A stretch of 64,000 nucleotides of DNA from Bog-473 sp963750075 (lineage in GTDB: Bacteria > Actinomycetota > Acidimicrobiia > Acidimicrobiales > RAAP-2): NCBI GenBank assembly GCA_963750075.1, contig CAVVPG010000002.1:372001-436000 (forward strand), read 5' to 3'. A program made the translations under genes and the position numbers. The first letter of the stretch is position 1. The number at the start of each line of letters is the position of its first letter. This document shows positions 52,422-61,042 of the stretch, piece by piece. The notes under the pieces were generated by a model. The model worked only from the letters and a program-made list of their open reading frames with translations, had not been told where the DNA came from and made no database searches.

Positions 52422-53846
52422 GTGGGACAGGCAACGTTCAAGGAGATGCCGGGCACCGCGCCGGACGTCATGCGGGACTACGACCTCGCGACGCTCGGCT
52501 ACACGGAGACCGAGTTCAGCGTCGAGGGGACGGCCGTGTCGTACGAGCCGCAGGGCGAGCGCGGCGCCGACGGACGGTGGGACGTCGCGCCTGGTCCCGA
52601 GGCCCCGTTCCGGACACGCTTCGTCGTGCGGCGGCCGGCCGATCCGGATCGCTTCAGCGGCACGGCCGTGGTGGAGTGGCACAACGTGTCGGGGGGTGTC
52701 GACGCCGCGCCCGACTGGGGGTTCTTCCACCGCCACCTCGCCGCCCGTGGCCATGCCTGGGTCGGCGTTTCGGCGCAGAAGGTGGGCATCGACGGCGGGG
52801 GCTTCGTCGAGAGCATCCACCTCAAGCTCCTGGCGCCCGAGCGCTACGGTGAGCTCGATCACCCGGGTGACGCGTGGTCCTTCGACATCTTCGGCCAGGT
52901 CGCTTCCCTGCTGCGGGCGCCAGGTGATGAGAACCCGCTCGGCGGCCTTGTGCCCGATCGGCTGATCGCAGCGGGCGAGTCGCAGTCCGCCGCCTGCCTG
53001 GTGACCTACATCAACGCCGTCGATCCCCACGCGCGGCTGTTCGACGCCTTCTTCGTCCACGGGCGGCCGGGTGCCGGCGTCTCTATCGACGGCGTGTTCA
53101 TCCCCGCGGCGCGCGGCGTGGGAATGGAGGAGACCCGCCGCGCCATCTCGTCGAGGGGGGAGCGCATCCGTGAGGACGCGCGGGTGCCGGTGCTGGTGCT
53201 GCAGAGCGAGACGGACGTCATCCTCCTCGGGGGTGGGCTCGCCGGGCAGCCCGACCACGAGCACGTCCGGGTGTGGGAGATGGCGGGTGCGGCGCACGCC
53301 GACACGTACACGATCAGCGCCGGCCGCCACGACGACGGCACGCTGAGCCCGGCGCGCCTGGCCGAGCTGCTGCGGCCCACCCGCGACCTGATCATGGGGA
53401 CCACCGACTCGCCGATCAATGCCGGCCCCCAGCAGCACTATGTCGCCCAGGCCGCGCTGGCCCACCTGGCGCGATGGGCGGCCGGCGGCGAGCCGCCCCC
53501 GCCGGCGGCCCGGCTCGAGGTCGACGCGGCCGGGACGGCGTTCCGCCTGGACGAGCACGGCCTGGCGCGCGGTGGCATCCGGACCCCCTGGGTGGACGTG
53601 CCGGTCGCCGTGCTGTCGGGCCTCGGCCAGGGCGGCGAGTCCTTCGCCATGTTGTTCGGGCGCACCGAGCCCTTTGACAGCGCCACCCTGTCCGCGTTGT
53701 ACCCGGGGGGCGAGGCCGAGTACCTCGATCGCTTCACGGCCTCGCTCGACGCCACGGTCGCCGCCGGCTTCCTCCTCGCCGACGACCGCGCGGAGATCCT
53801 CGCGGTGGCCCAGGCGTCCTATCCGTGGGTCGTGGCAGGGGCGTAG
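52422..53846 (+). CDS. Alpha/beta-hydrolase domain protein (Abhydrolase_10-like)
   Basis: A 474-residue protein that I place with the large alpha/beta-hydrolase family often annotated only as 'alpha/beta hydrolase domain'. The nucleophile elbow is AAGESQSA (Ser187), preceded by VVEWHNVSGG. A histidine in AGAAHADTY is a good candidate for the triad. The N-terminal 60 residues form a beta-rich lead. Role unknown; in the island it could hydrolyse an ester or lactone. GTG at 52422 has GGGAGGGA 5-6 bases upstream. Site R10 is in its upstream gap. It is the last gene of the catabolic block. Confidence 0.82.
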   Translation: MGQATFKEMPGTAPDVMRDYDLATLGYTETEFSVEGTAVSYEPQGERGADGRWDVAPGPEAPFRTRFVVRRPADPDRFSGTAVVEWHNVSGGVDAAPDWGFFHRHLAARGHAWVGVSAQKVGIDGGGFVESIHLKLLAPERYGELDHPGDAWSFDIFGQVASLLRAPGDENPLGGLVPDRLIAAGESQSAACLVTYINAVDPHARLFDAFFVHGRPGAGVSIDGVFIPAARGVGMEETRRAISSRGERIREDARVPVLVLQSETDVILLGGGLAGQPDHEHVRVWEMAGAAHADTYTISAGRHDDGTLSPARLAELLRPTRDLIMGTTDSPINAGPQQHYVAQAALAHLARWAAGGEPPPPAARLEVDAAGTAFRLDEHGLARGGIRTPWVDVPVAVLSGLGQGGESFAMLFGRTEPFDSATLSALYPGGEAEYLDRFTASLDATVAAGFLLADDRAEILAVAQASYPWVVAGA

Positions 53847-53876
53847 CGCCGGGAGCGGCAACACGCAACAACCATT

Positions 53877-53948
53877 GTCACGCGACGCTTGGGTTTCTGT
53901 GACGAGGATGCAAACGATCTGCTGACTGGTTCTCTAAGATGTCACGCG
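53877..53948 (+). promoter_or_regulatory. Direct repeat TGTCACGCG upstream of HTH gene
   Basis: TGTCACGCG occurs at 53877-53885 and again at 53940-53948, on the same strand, flanking a possible -10 box TAAGAT (53935-53940). Spaced copies could be binding sites for the HTH protein encoded immediately downstream. Only two copies are seen. Confidence 0.3.
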
Positions 53949-53961
53949 TCGGGACGGATGC

Positions 53962-54363
53962 GTGGTGGGTGATGCGGTGGCCGAGGATTGGCTCGTAGCG
54001 GCGATCGACCGTGTGGCGGATGCAGGGCGGGAGGCGTGTGACGCCATCGCTCTGTCGATCGCCGCGTTGGAGGTGAGTCGCAAGGCCCGCAGCGAGGGCG
54101 AGTCGGTGGCGGTCGTCGTCGACACGCTCGTCGGTCGCGAGGCCCGCCTCCGGTCGACGGCGGCCTTCCACGAGTGGGAGCGGTCCTCCGCGTCCATGCG
54201 TGCCGGCGTCGTCCGCCCGCTCGTCGACGAGGACCGTCTGTCGTTGGCGGAGGTGGCGGGCCGGCTGGAGGTCTCCAGGCAGGCGGCCGCCCGGCTTTAT
54301 AAACAAGGAAGGGCAGAGTGGTTGCAGAGCGGTGGCACCAGTGCCTATGGGGGCCCAAAGTGA
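53962..54363 (+). CDS. Small helix-turn-helix protein
   Basis: A 133-residue protein of no recognised family. The C-terminal part contains a clear helix-turn-helix pattern (LSLAEVAGRLEVSRQAAARLYKQG, about residues 92-115). The N-terminal two thirds are predicted helical with a hydrophobic pattern suited to dimerisation. Start is uncertain: GTG at 53962, 53965 or later GTGs. The TAAGAT at 53935-53940 could be its -10 box. It lies 39 bases upstream of the PAS-EAL gene in the same direction and may regulate or be co-expressed with it. The sequence TGTCACGCG occurs twice in its upstream gap. Confidence 0.65.
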   Translation: MVGDAVAEDWLVAAIDRVADAGREACDAIALSIAALEVSRKARSEGESVAVVVDTLVGREARLRSTAAFHEWERSSASMRAGVVRPLVDEDRLSLAEVAGRLEVSRQAAARLYKQGRAEWLQSGGTSAYGGPK

Positions 54364-54402
54364 CGAAGGTCCCTATTGGTACCCCCTAGGTACGCCGAAA
54401 AG

Positions 54403-56382
54403 ATGCAAGACGTGGCCCTTTTGCACACCCTTGTTGCAGGCGCAGAGGCGCCTCCGCCGGCGCCCACTGCGACGACCGACGCCACCCGGATGCCCGACGC
54501 CCTGTCCCCTGAGACCTGCAAGCAGATCGCCGAATCGATCCCCCACGTCGCCTGGATCTCCGCTCCGACGGGGGAAATGACCTACTTCAACGCGAGAGGC
54601 CGGGCGTACACCGGCAGTGGCGACGACCAGCAGACCACCGAGCAATGGGTGGCGACGGTGCATCCCGACGACCTCGCACGCGTCGCGCACAAGTGGATGG
54701 ACGCGTTCTGGACGGAGACCGAGTACGCGGTCGAGCACCGCATCCGTCGCTTCGACGGCCAGTACCGGTGGCACTCTTCGCGATCGGTGCCCATGCGGTC
54801 CCCCGACGGGGCCATCTCGGCCTGGATGGGCATCGCGGTCGACATCGAGGACCAGAAGCAGATGGAGCTGGCTCTGCGCCGCTCCGAGCGGGAGGCCTCC
54901 GAAACCGCGACGCTCCTCACGAGCATCGATCAGGCGGCGCCGATCGGCCTGAAGCTGGTCGACCGCGACTTCAGGATCGTCCGCATCAACCAGATGCTCG
55001 TCGAGCTCCACGGCCTCGGCGAGGAAGAGATCTTGGGCCGTACCATCGCCGAGGTGACGCCGGAGCTCTGGGCAGGCGTCGAGACCTACTACCGGCGGGC
55101 CCTGAACGGGGAGACGATCCGGAACGTCGATATCACGGGCCGAGACGTGTTCGACCCGCACCGCATGCGCTACTGGCTCTCGAACTACTTCCCGGTCTGG
55201 GTCGACGGCGAGATCATCGGCGTCGGCAACGTCGCTTTCGACATCACGGAGCGCAAGGAGGAAGACGAGTTTCGCACCGTCGTCATGGACAACGTCGCGG
55301 AGGGCATCTGTGCCGTCGACGGCGACGGGCTCGTCACCTATGTCAATCCGGCTGCATGCAAGATGCTGGGCTGGACCGAGGAAGAGTTGCTCGGCACGAG
55401 GATGCACGAGAGGGTGCATTTCCAGCACGCCGATGGGACGCCTCATCCCGCAGAGGAATGCCCGATGCTGCAGGGACTCGCCGATGGCCGCACCGTGCAG
55501 ATCCTCGATGACGCGTACACCCGGCAGGACGGCTCCATCCTCCCTGTTGCCTACTCGTCGGCTCCCCTGCGGAGCGGGCCGACGGTCCACGGGGTCGTAG
55601 TCGTCTTCCGCGACACCACGGAGGAGAAGAAGGAGCGGGACGCCGCGCAGCGCGAGCTGGCCACCCTCAGCTGGGTGGGCCGGATCCGCGAGGCGATCGA
55701 CGAGGACCGCCTCGTCCTCTACGCCCAGCCGATCGTGCCGCTGGGAGGGGGAGCGCCGAGCGAGGAGCTGTTGCTCCGGATGGTGGGGCGTGACGGCGAG
55801 GTCATCCTGCCCGGTTCGTTCCTCCCGGTGGCGGAGCGCTTCGGCCTGATCGCCGAGATCGATCGATGGGTGATCGCCCGGTCGGTGCGGCGTGCGGCCG
55901 AGGGGGCCCAGCGGGTCGACGTCAACCTGTCGGCGGCGTCGATGGGGGCATCGGACCTCCTCCCCTACATCGAGCGGCAGCTCCGCGAGGCGGGTGCCGA
56001 CCCGGGGCTCGTCGTCTTCGAAATCACCGAGACCGCCCTCATGCGGGACGCGGCGGCTGGGGAGAACCTCGCGCGCGGCCTGGCCAACCTCGGCTGCGGG
56101 ATCGCTCTCGACGACTTCGGCACGGGGTTCGGGAGCTTCACCTATCTGAAGCGGTTGCCCATCACCTATCTCAAGATCGACCTCGACTTCGTGCGCGACC
56201 TCGCCTCCAATCCTTCGAACCTCCACGTCGTCCGCGCCATCGTCAGCCTGGCCCGGGGATTCGACCTGCAGACGATCGCTGAGGGGATCGAGGACGAGGA
56301 GACGTTGCGGCTGCTGCAGGCCGAGGGTGTGGACTTCGCCCAGGGGAACTACCTGGGGCCCCCGGCACCGATCGCCACCTGA
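54403..56382 (+). CDS. Triple-PAS EAL-domain protein (putative c-di-GMP phosphodiesterase)
   Basis: A protein of about 659 residues. Three PAS sensor domains lie at roughly 40-150 (WISAPTGEMTYFN, VHPDDLAR), 170-285 and 290-415 (VDGDGLVTYVNPAACKMLGW). A C-terminal EAL domain follows at about 430-655. There is no GGDEF domain and no membrane segment. The EAL signature reads ELLLR (ELL for EAL). The other metal and catalytic motifs are intact: DVNLSA, EITET, DDFGTGFGSF, LKID and TIAEGIED. It is probably an active, cytoplasmic, signal-responsive c-di-GMP hydrolase. ATG 54403 is used; a TTG at 54376 with AAGG upstream would add nine residues. Confidence 0.88.
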   Translation: MQDVALLHTLVAGAEAPPPAPTATTDATRMPDALSPETCKQIAESIPHVAWISAPTGEMTYFNARGRAYTGSGDDQQTTEQWVATVHPDDLARVAHKWMDAFWTETEYAVEHRIRRFDGQYRWHSSRSVPMRSPDGAISAWMGIAVDIEDQKQMELALRRSEREASETATLLTSIDQAAPIGLKLVDRDFRIVRINQMLVELHGLGEEEILGRTIAEVTPELWAGVETYYRRALNGETIRNVDITGRDVFDPHRMRYWLSNYFPVWVDGEIIGVGNVAFDITERKEEDEFRTVVMDNVAEGICAVDGDGLVTYVNPAACKMLGWTEEELLGTRMHERVHFQHADGTPHPAEECPMLQGLADGRTVQILDDAYTRQDGSILPVAYSSAPLRSGPTVHGVVVVFRDTTEEKKERDAAQRELATLSWVGRIREAIDEDRLVLYAQPIVPLGGGAPSEELLLRMVGRDGEVILPGSFLPVAERFGLIAEIDRWVIARSVRRAAEGAQRVDVNLSAASMGASDLLPYIERQLREAGADPGLVVFEITETALMRDAAAGENLARGLANLGCGIALDDFGTGFGSFTYLKRLPITYLKIDLDFVRDLASNPSNLHVVRAIVSLARGFDLQTIAEGIEDEETLRLLQAEGVDFAQGNYLGPPAPIAT

Positions 56383-56495
56383 CCGCCCGCCGGTCCTCTT
56401 GTCAGTCACGTCCGTCCCTCGACGATGCGTCGCCTCCCCGCCGCAGCCGCGCCGGTGACCGCAGGGTGACGGCTCCCTCGGCCTGATAAGTTGCC

Positions 56496-56513
56496 AAAAG
56501 AGGCTCCTTTTTT
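56496..56513 (+). promoter_or_regulatory. AT-rich near-palindrome upstream of ABC exporter
   Basis: AAAAGAGGCTCCTTTTTT pairs AAAAGAGG with CCTTTTTT (7 of 8). It lies 18 bases before the ATG at 56531 and after the EAL gene. It could be the U-tract-bearing terminator of the upstream gene or an operator of the exporter operon. Confidence 0.35.
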
Positions 56514-56530
56514 CCCTTGGGGAGGGTGAG

Positions 56531-57505
56531 ATGCAAAGGGCGGTCGGCGGCACCGGCGCGGGAGCCACGGCTCTGGGGTCCTCCGCCATGCTGCGGTGTG
56601 AGGGCTTGCGCAAACGCTACGGCGAGCGCCTCGCAGTCGACGGGGTGTCCTTCTCCATCTCCGAGCGTGAGTGCTACGGCCTTCTCGGCCCCAACGGCGC
56701 CGGGAAGACCACCACCATCTCCATGCTGTGTGGGCTCACCATCCGCGACGAAGGCGAGATCACCGTGGACGGCTTCGAGGGCGGCACACTCGAGGCCAAG
56801 GCGGCCATCGGCTACGTCCCGCAGGACCTCGCCCTGTACCCAGACCTCTCGGCAGTGGAGAACCTGACCTTCTTCGGACAGCTCTACGGGTTGGCGGGGA
56901 AGGAGCTCCAGTCCCGCATCGGTGAGACCTTGGAGCTGGTTGGTTTGGCCGACCGAGGAAAGGACCGCATCGGCACCTACTCCGGGGGCATGAAGCGACG
57001 GGCCAACATGGCGGCCGGGCTGCTGCACCGGCCCAAGCTCCTGGTTCTCGACGAGCCGACGGTCGGAGTGGACCCGCAGAGCCGAAACGCCATCCTCGAG
57101 ACGGTCGGGCGACTTGGCATCGCGGTGCTCTACACGACGCACTACATGGAGGAGGCGGCCAAACTGTGCGATCGAATAGGCATCATCGATGACGGCCACC
57201 TCATCGCAGAGGGTACGGCGGACTCCCTGATCGATGCCCATGGCGGACGGGACAAGGTACATCTCGCATGCGACCCGGCCGACCTGGACGCGCTGGCATT
57301 GGCCTGCGGTGAGCTCGACAACATTCACGACGTACACGAGGTCGACGGGAATCTCGAGCTGACCACGGACCATGGGCCCGCCGTGCTGCCGGCCGTGGTG
57401 GCCGTCGCTGCACGACATGGCATCGACCTCATCGGGGTCGAGGTGCGGACCCCCAACCTCGAGGATGTCTTCTTGAGCCTCACGGGGAAAGAACTGCGCG
57501 ATTGA
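56531..57505 (+). CDS. ABC transporter ATP-binding protein (DrrA-like)
   Basis: A 324-residue ABC ATPase. Walker A GPNGAGKTT, signature YSGGMKRR, Walker B LLVLDEP and the H-loop TTHYMEE are all present, followed by a 100-residue C-terminal domain of the DrrA type. It would drive export through the two ABC-2 permeases encoded next. The first 20 residues are low in conservation, so the in-frame ATG at 56588 (MLRCEGLRKRYG) may be the true start. Its stop overlaps the permease TTG start. Candidate cargo: a drug, lipid or pathway product. Confidence 0.93.
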   Translation: MQRAVGGTGAGATALGSSAMLRCEGLRKRYGERLAVDGVSFSISERECYGLLGPNGAGKTTTISMLCGLTIRDEGEITVDGFEGGTLEAKAAIGYVPQDLALYPDLSAVENLTFFGQLYGLAGKELQSRIGETLELVGLADRGKDRIGTYSGGMKRRANMAAGLLHRPKLLVLDEPTVGVDPQSRNAILETVGRLGIAVLYTTHYMEEAAKLCDRIGIIDDGHLIAEGTADSLIDAHGGRDKVHLACDPADLDALALACGELDNIHDVHEVDGNLELTTDHGPAVLPAVVAVAARHGIDLIGVEVRTPNLEDVFLSLTGKELRD

Positions 57506-58629
57506 TCCGGGTCATCGCGCTGAACGAGCTCCGGCGTCGCCTACGTGATCGTTCCGTCGTCATCGGCTGCCTCGCAGCGCCGCTCCTCATGGCAGCGGTC
57601 CTTGGGTTCTCGTTTGCGGGAGGCAGCGCAACCGTGGCGGTGCGCGTCGGCGTGTCAGGTGCCTCGCAGCAGCTCGTCGCCGCCGCTGTGCAGGCCAGCC
57701 AGCTTCCACCCGGCGTCTCCGTCGTCTCCATGCCGAGCGAGCAGGCCGTGAAGAACGCCGTTGCAGACGGGAACCTCGACAGTGGGGTGGCGGTGCTGCC
57801 CGGACACCTCCAGCTGTCCAGCCTGCTGATTCCCATCGTCGACCCGGGCGCGACGCACACACCGGGTTATGACGTGGTGACGAAGGGCACCTCGCAGCTC
57901 GGGCACGAATACGCCGAGTCCGTCGCCGCCGGGATCTCGAGTGTCCTCTATGCGGGCAAGGTGGCACCCGGTGCCACGATCGACCCGGCGACCGTCACGA
58001 TCAAGACCCAGAACGTGGGCCACGGAGGCAAGGTCAATCTCAACTTCTTTGCGTCGAACATCGCAGTCGTCTTCCTGTTCATCGGGAGCGGGCTCGGCAT
58101 GCGCTCGCTGCTCATGGAGCGAGCCGCAGGCACCCTTTCGAGGATCACGGCCGCACCGGTCCGGCCGACCCAGATCGTCCTGGGCAAGCTGCTCGCCATC
58201 TTCGTGACGGGTCTGGCCACCATCTTCGTGATCTGGGCCGTGACCACGTTCGCCTTTGGCGCGGACTGGGGAGATCCCCTGGGCGTCCTCCTGATGTGCG
58301 TTGGCGCGACGGTGGCGATGTGCGGGATCGGCGTGTTCCTCACGTCGTTGGCCAAGACCGAGCAGCAGGCATTCGGCATCACGTTGCTGGTCGGCCTGTT
58401 CCTCGCCCTGCTCGGCGGCAACCTGCTCCCGTCGGGTTCGCTCCCCGACGTCTTTCAGGTCCTCGCCTTGGGCACGCCGAACGGGTGGGCCCTGGTCGGG
58501 TTCGGCCGTCTCGATCAGCTCCGTGAGCCGGCGACCAGCATCATCGGGCCATTCCTCGTACTGCTCGTGATCGCCCTGGTGGCGGGCGGGCTTGCCATGA
58601 CCCGGGTGCGGAGGATGGTGGAGCCGTGA
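57502..58629 (+). CDS. ABC-2 type permease
   Basis: A 375-residue membrane protein with one hydrophobic segment near residues 20-40, a large extracytoplasmic loop (about 45-190) and five further segments to the end (NIAVVFLFIGSGLGMRSL, ILVFVT-like stretches such as FVTGLATIFVIWAVTTFAF). That is the ABC-2 (DrrB/YhgE-like) pattern. The TTG start at 57502 overlaps the ATPase stop, and the stop overlaps the next GTG. With the next gene it probably forms a heterodimeric channel. Confidence 0.9.
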   Translation: MIRVIALNELRRRLRDRSVVIGCLAAPLLMAAVLGFSFAGGSATVAVRVGVSGASQQLVAAAVQASQLPPGVSVVSMPSEQAVKNAVADGNLDSGVAVLPGHLQLSSLLIPIVDPGATHTPGYDVVTKGTSQLGHEYAESVAAGISSVLYAGKVAPGATIDPATVTIKTQNVGHGGKVNLNFFASNIAVVFLFIGSGLGMRSLLMERAAGTLSRITAAPVRPTQIVLGKLLAIFVTGLATIFVIWAVTTFAFGADWGDPLGVLLMCVGATVAMCGIGVFLTSLAKTEQQAFGITLLVGLFLALLGGNLLPSGSLPDVFQVLALGTPNGWALVGFGRLDQLREPATSIIGPFLVLLVIALVAGGLAMTRVRRMVEP

Positions 58630-59669
58630 TCGCGGTGATCTGGGTCAACCTGCGCCGGGCCATGGGCGACCGGCGACTGCTCATCATCGGCACGCTCGTG
58701 CCCGTCGTCATCATCCTCATCACCGGTCTCCTCGAGGGAAGCCCCAAGGAGCCCATCGGGCTCCTGCATCCCTCGCCCCGCCTGTTGCACCTGGCCCAGA
58801 CCACCGACGGGATCAAGGTCCGCGTAGAGAGCAACCGGACGGATCTCACTGACGACATCTTGCGAGGCCGCGTCGTCGCTGGGATCGTGCAGCTGCCGTC
58901 TCACGGCAACCACATTCAGGCTGACTTCATGATCGAATCGGCGACGACCGATGCCGTGCAGGCCCGGACGGACGTGGTCGCCCTGATGGACCTGATGGCC
59001 GCGGAGGGATCGAACACCAAGTTCACGGACGCGACGTTGAGGGTGACGCAGACCGAGGCACCGCTCAGTCCCTTCTGGTACGTCGCGCCGGCCAACCTCG
59101 TCCTGTTCATGGGGATCGCGGTGCTTGTTCTCTCGGCCGGCATGGTCGAGACGCGGCGGCTTGGTGTTCTCCAACGCATCTCGGCTGCGCCGGTGCACAA
59201 GCGGGACATCGTGTTCGGGCAGATGGCGAGCATGATGGTCACCGCGATTGCAATGGCGATCGGCCTGGTCTTCGTCGGCATCGTGCTCTTCAACGTGCAC
59301 TGGGGCAACCCATTCAGCGTGTTCCTCGTCGTCGCTCTGCTCGGCATCAGCGTCGCCGCCCTGGCTGTGATCATCGGCACCTGGGCACGCTCTCAGGAAC
59401 AGGCCATCGCGACGGCCGTGATCGTCGCCATCATCGCCGGCATGCTCGGCGGTTGCGTCTACCAGCTCGACACCGTCAGCACCACGGTCAAGAACGTCGG
59501 TCACATCGTCCCCCAAGCGTGGGCCATGGATGCCTTCATCAAGCTGATCTCCGATCACGCAACATTCACCGACACGCTGCCCGAGATCGGTGCGCTCGCC
59601 GTCTTCGCCGTGGTACTGAGCGCGTTCGCCGTCTGGTACTACTCGCGCAAGGTGCTCTCGACCACCTGA
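58626..59669 (+). CDS. ABC-2 type permease, second subunit
   Basis: A 347-residue membrane protein with the same plan as its neighbour: an N-terminal segment (LLIIGTLVPVVIILITGLL), a loop of about 120 residues and five C-terminal segments (LVLFMGIAVLVLSAGM, ATAVIVAIIAGMLGG). GTG at 58626 overlaps the upstream stop (GTGA). The three genes form a tight exporter operon. The loop is shorter than in the first permease. It is followed 125 bases later by a P450 with its own possible operator. Confidence 0.9.
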   Translation: MIAVIWVNLRRAMGDRRLLIIGTLVPVVIILITGLLEGSPKEPIGLLHPSPRLLHLAQTTDGIKVRVESNRTDLTDDILRGRVVAGIVQLPSHGNHIQADFMIESATTDAVQARTDVVALMDLMAAEGSNTKFTDATLRVTQTEAPLSPFWYVAPANLVLFMGIAVLVLSAGMVETRRLGVLQRISAAPVHKRDIVFGQMASMMVTAIAMAIGLVFVGIVLFNVHWGNPFSVFLVVALLGISVAALAVIIGTWARSQEQAIATAVIVAIIAGMLGGCVYQLDTVSTTVKNVGHIVPQAWAMDAFIKLISDHATFTDTLPEIGALAVFAVVLSAFAVWYYSRKVLSTT

Positions 59670-59730
59670 GCTCCCGGGCGCAGGCGGTGGACGAGACCGT
59701 CCGGCACGGGAAGCATGCTCGCCGTCGACA

Positions 59731-59748
59731 AATTCGGTATCCTGAATT
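59731..59748. promoter_or_regulatory. Imperfect palindrome upstream of P450, related motif R11
   Basis: AATTCGGTATCCTGAATT has perfect arms AATTC and GAATT around GGTATCCT, which resembles the core of the recurrent motif. It lies 46 bases before the P450 start at 59795. TATCCT could be a -10 box. Confidence 0.45.
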
Positions 59749-59794
59749 GGCTACGAGGCGCCTGGAATCCCTCGTGGAGTGAGCGACGGGGGAT

Positions 59795-61042
59795 GTGGTG
59801 ACCGACACTGCAGCGGCAGGAAAGCTCGAGACGACGGACCTTGGCGACCCCGTCATGTTCTCCAACCCCTACCCGCGCTATGCGGCACTGCGCCGCTCTG
59901 AGCCGGTATCCCGCGCCTACTCGAAACAGCTTCTTGGTGGCGCGGGCTACATGCTGACGCGTCACGAACACGTCATGCTGCTCCACAACGACGTTCGGTT
60001 CTCGAGCGACCCAGCGAGCCAGGGCTCGAGCTACTTGATCCGCCATCTGCCTCGCATGTTTCGGCTGCTGATGAGCAGCATGGTCTACAAGGACGACCCT
60101 GACCACGCGCGGCTTCGGCGGTTGGTGAACAAGGCGTTCACGCCACGCAGGGTCCTGGAGATGACCGGCGAGATCGAACGTATCGTGACCGAGTTGTTGG
60201 ACGAGGTGGAGCAACGGGGGAACGAGACCGTCGACCTCGTCAGTGACTTTGCCGTCCCGCTGCCCCTCACGGTCATTTCGGCGATGCTCGGCGTCGGCGA
60301 TGAGGACCGCGACCAGTTCCACGTGCTCGTCGAGCGTTTCGTGGTGCGCCTGGGTAGCGGCTCGGGCGCCGACGCAATGAGGGCCGTCCCCACGGCGCGC
60401 AAGCTCTATGCGGTCCTTGAGCGGTTGGCCGAGCAGCGCCGCGCCGAACCCGATGACGGACTGATCTCCGCCCTGTTGGAGGCGAGCGAGGATGGCGACT
60501 CACTGAGCTCCGACGAGGTCATCGCGATGATCTTCCTCCTCATGTTGGCCGGACACGACACGACGGCCAACTTGATCGGCAGTTCCGCAGTGGCACTGGT
60601 CGAGCACCCCGAGCAGGCAGAGCGGCTACGGACCGAGCCGGCCTTGTTGCCGACGGCAGTCGAGGAGCTGCTCCGCTACACAACGCCCGTCCCCTGTGGC
60701 GCGGCTCGGACCCTGCTCGATGACGTCGAGATCGACGGCACGACGATGCCCAAGGGCAGCAAGGTGTTGGGCATGATCATCTCGGCCAACCGTGACGAGT
60801 CAGTCTTCGATCGGCCTGACGACCTCGATCTCGGCCGTGATCCGAACCGGCACCTGACGTTCGCATTCGGCAAGCACTTCTGCCTGGGCAACCAGCTGGC
60901 ACGTCTGGAGGGACAGATCGCCATCGGCGAACTGGTGCGGCGGTTCCCCGACATGCGTCTGGCGGTGTCCCGCGAAGAGCTCCGTTACAAGCCCGTCCAG
61001 GCGCTGCGTGGCTTCCGGACCCTGCCGATGCAGCTCTGCTAA
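59795..61042 (+). CDS. Cytochrome P450
   Basis: A 415-residue P450. The I-helix motif is LAGHDTTANL, the K-helix ExxR is ELLR and the heme loop is FAFGKHFCLGNQLA. It resembles actinobacterial P450s that hydroxylate macrolide or steroid-like substrates, but family assignment by eye is not safe. Start: tandem GTGs at 59795/59798. It follows an exporter operon rather than the CoA cluster. Its stop overlaps that of the convergent HNH gene by three bases. The palindrome R11 lies in the 125-base gap upstream. Confidence 0.93.
   Translation: MVTDTAAAGKLETTDLGDPVMFSNPYPRYAALRRSEPVSRAYSKQLLGGAGYMLTRHEHVMLLHNDVRFSSDPASQGSSYLIRHLPRMFRLLMSSMVYKDDPDHARLRRLVNKAFTPRRVLEMTGEIERIVTELLDEVEQRGNETVDLVSDFAVPLPLTVISAMLGVGDEDRDQFHVLVERFVVRLGSGSGADAMRAVPTARKLYAVLERLAEQRRAEPDDGLISALLEASEDGDSLSSDEVIAMIFLLMLAGHDTTANLIGSSAVALVEHPEQAERLRTEPALLPTAVEELLRYTTPVPCGAARTLLDDVEIDGTTMPKGSKVLGMIISANRDESVFDRPDDLDLGRDPNRHLTFAFGKHFCLGNQLARLEGQIAIGELVRRFPDMRLAVSREELRYKPVQALRGFRTLPMQLC

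Noticed and set aside
57502..59669. The two ABC-2 proteins as a duplicated single gene
   Set aside because: They share topology only; sequence similarity by eye is low, so they are better read as two distinct subunits.
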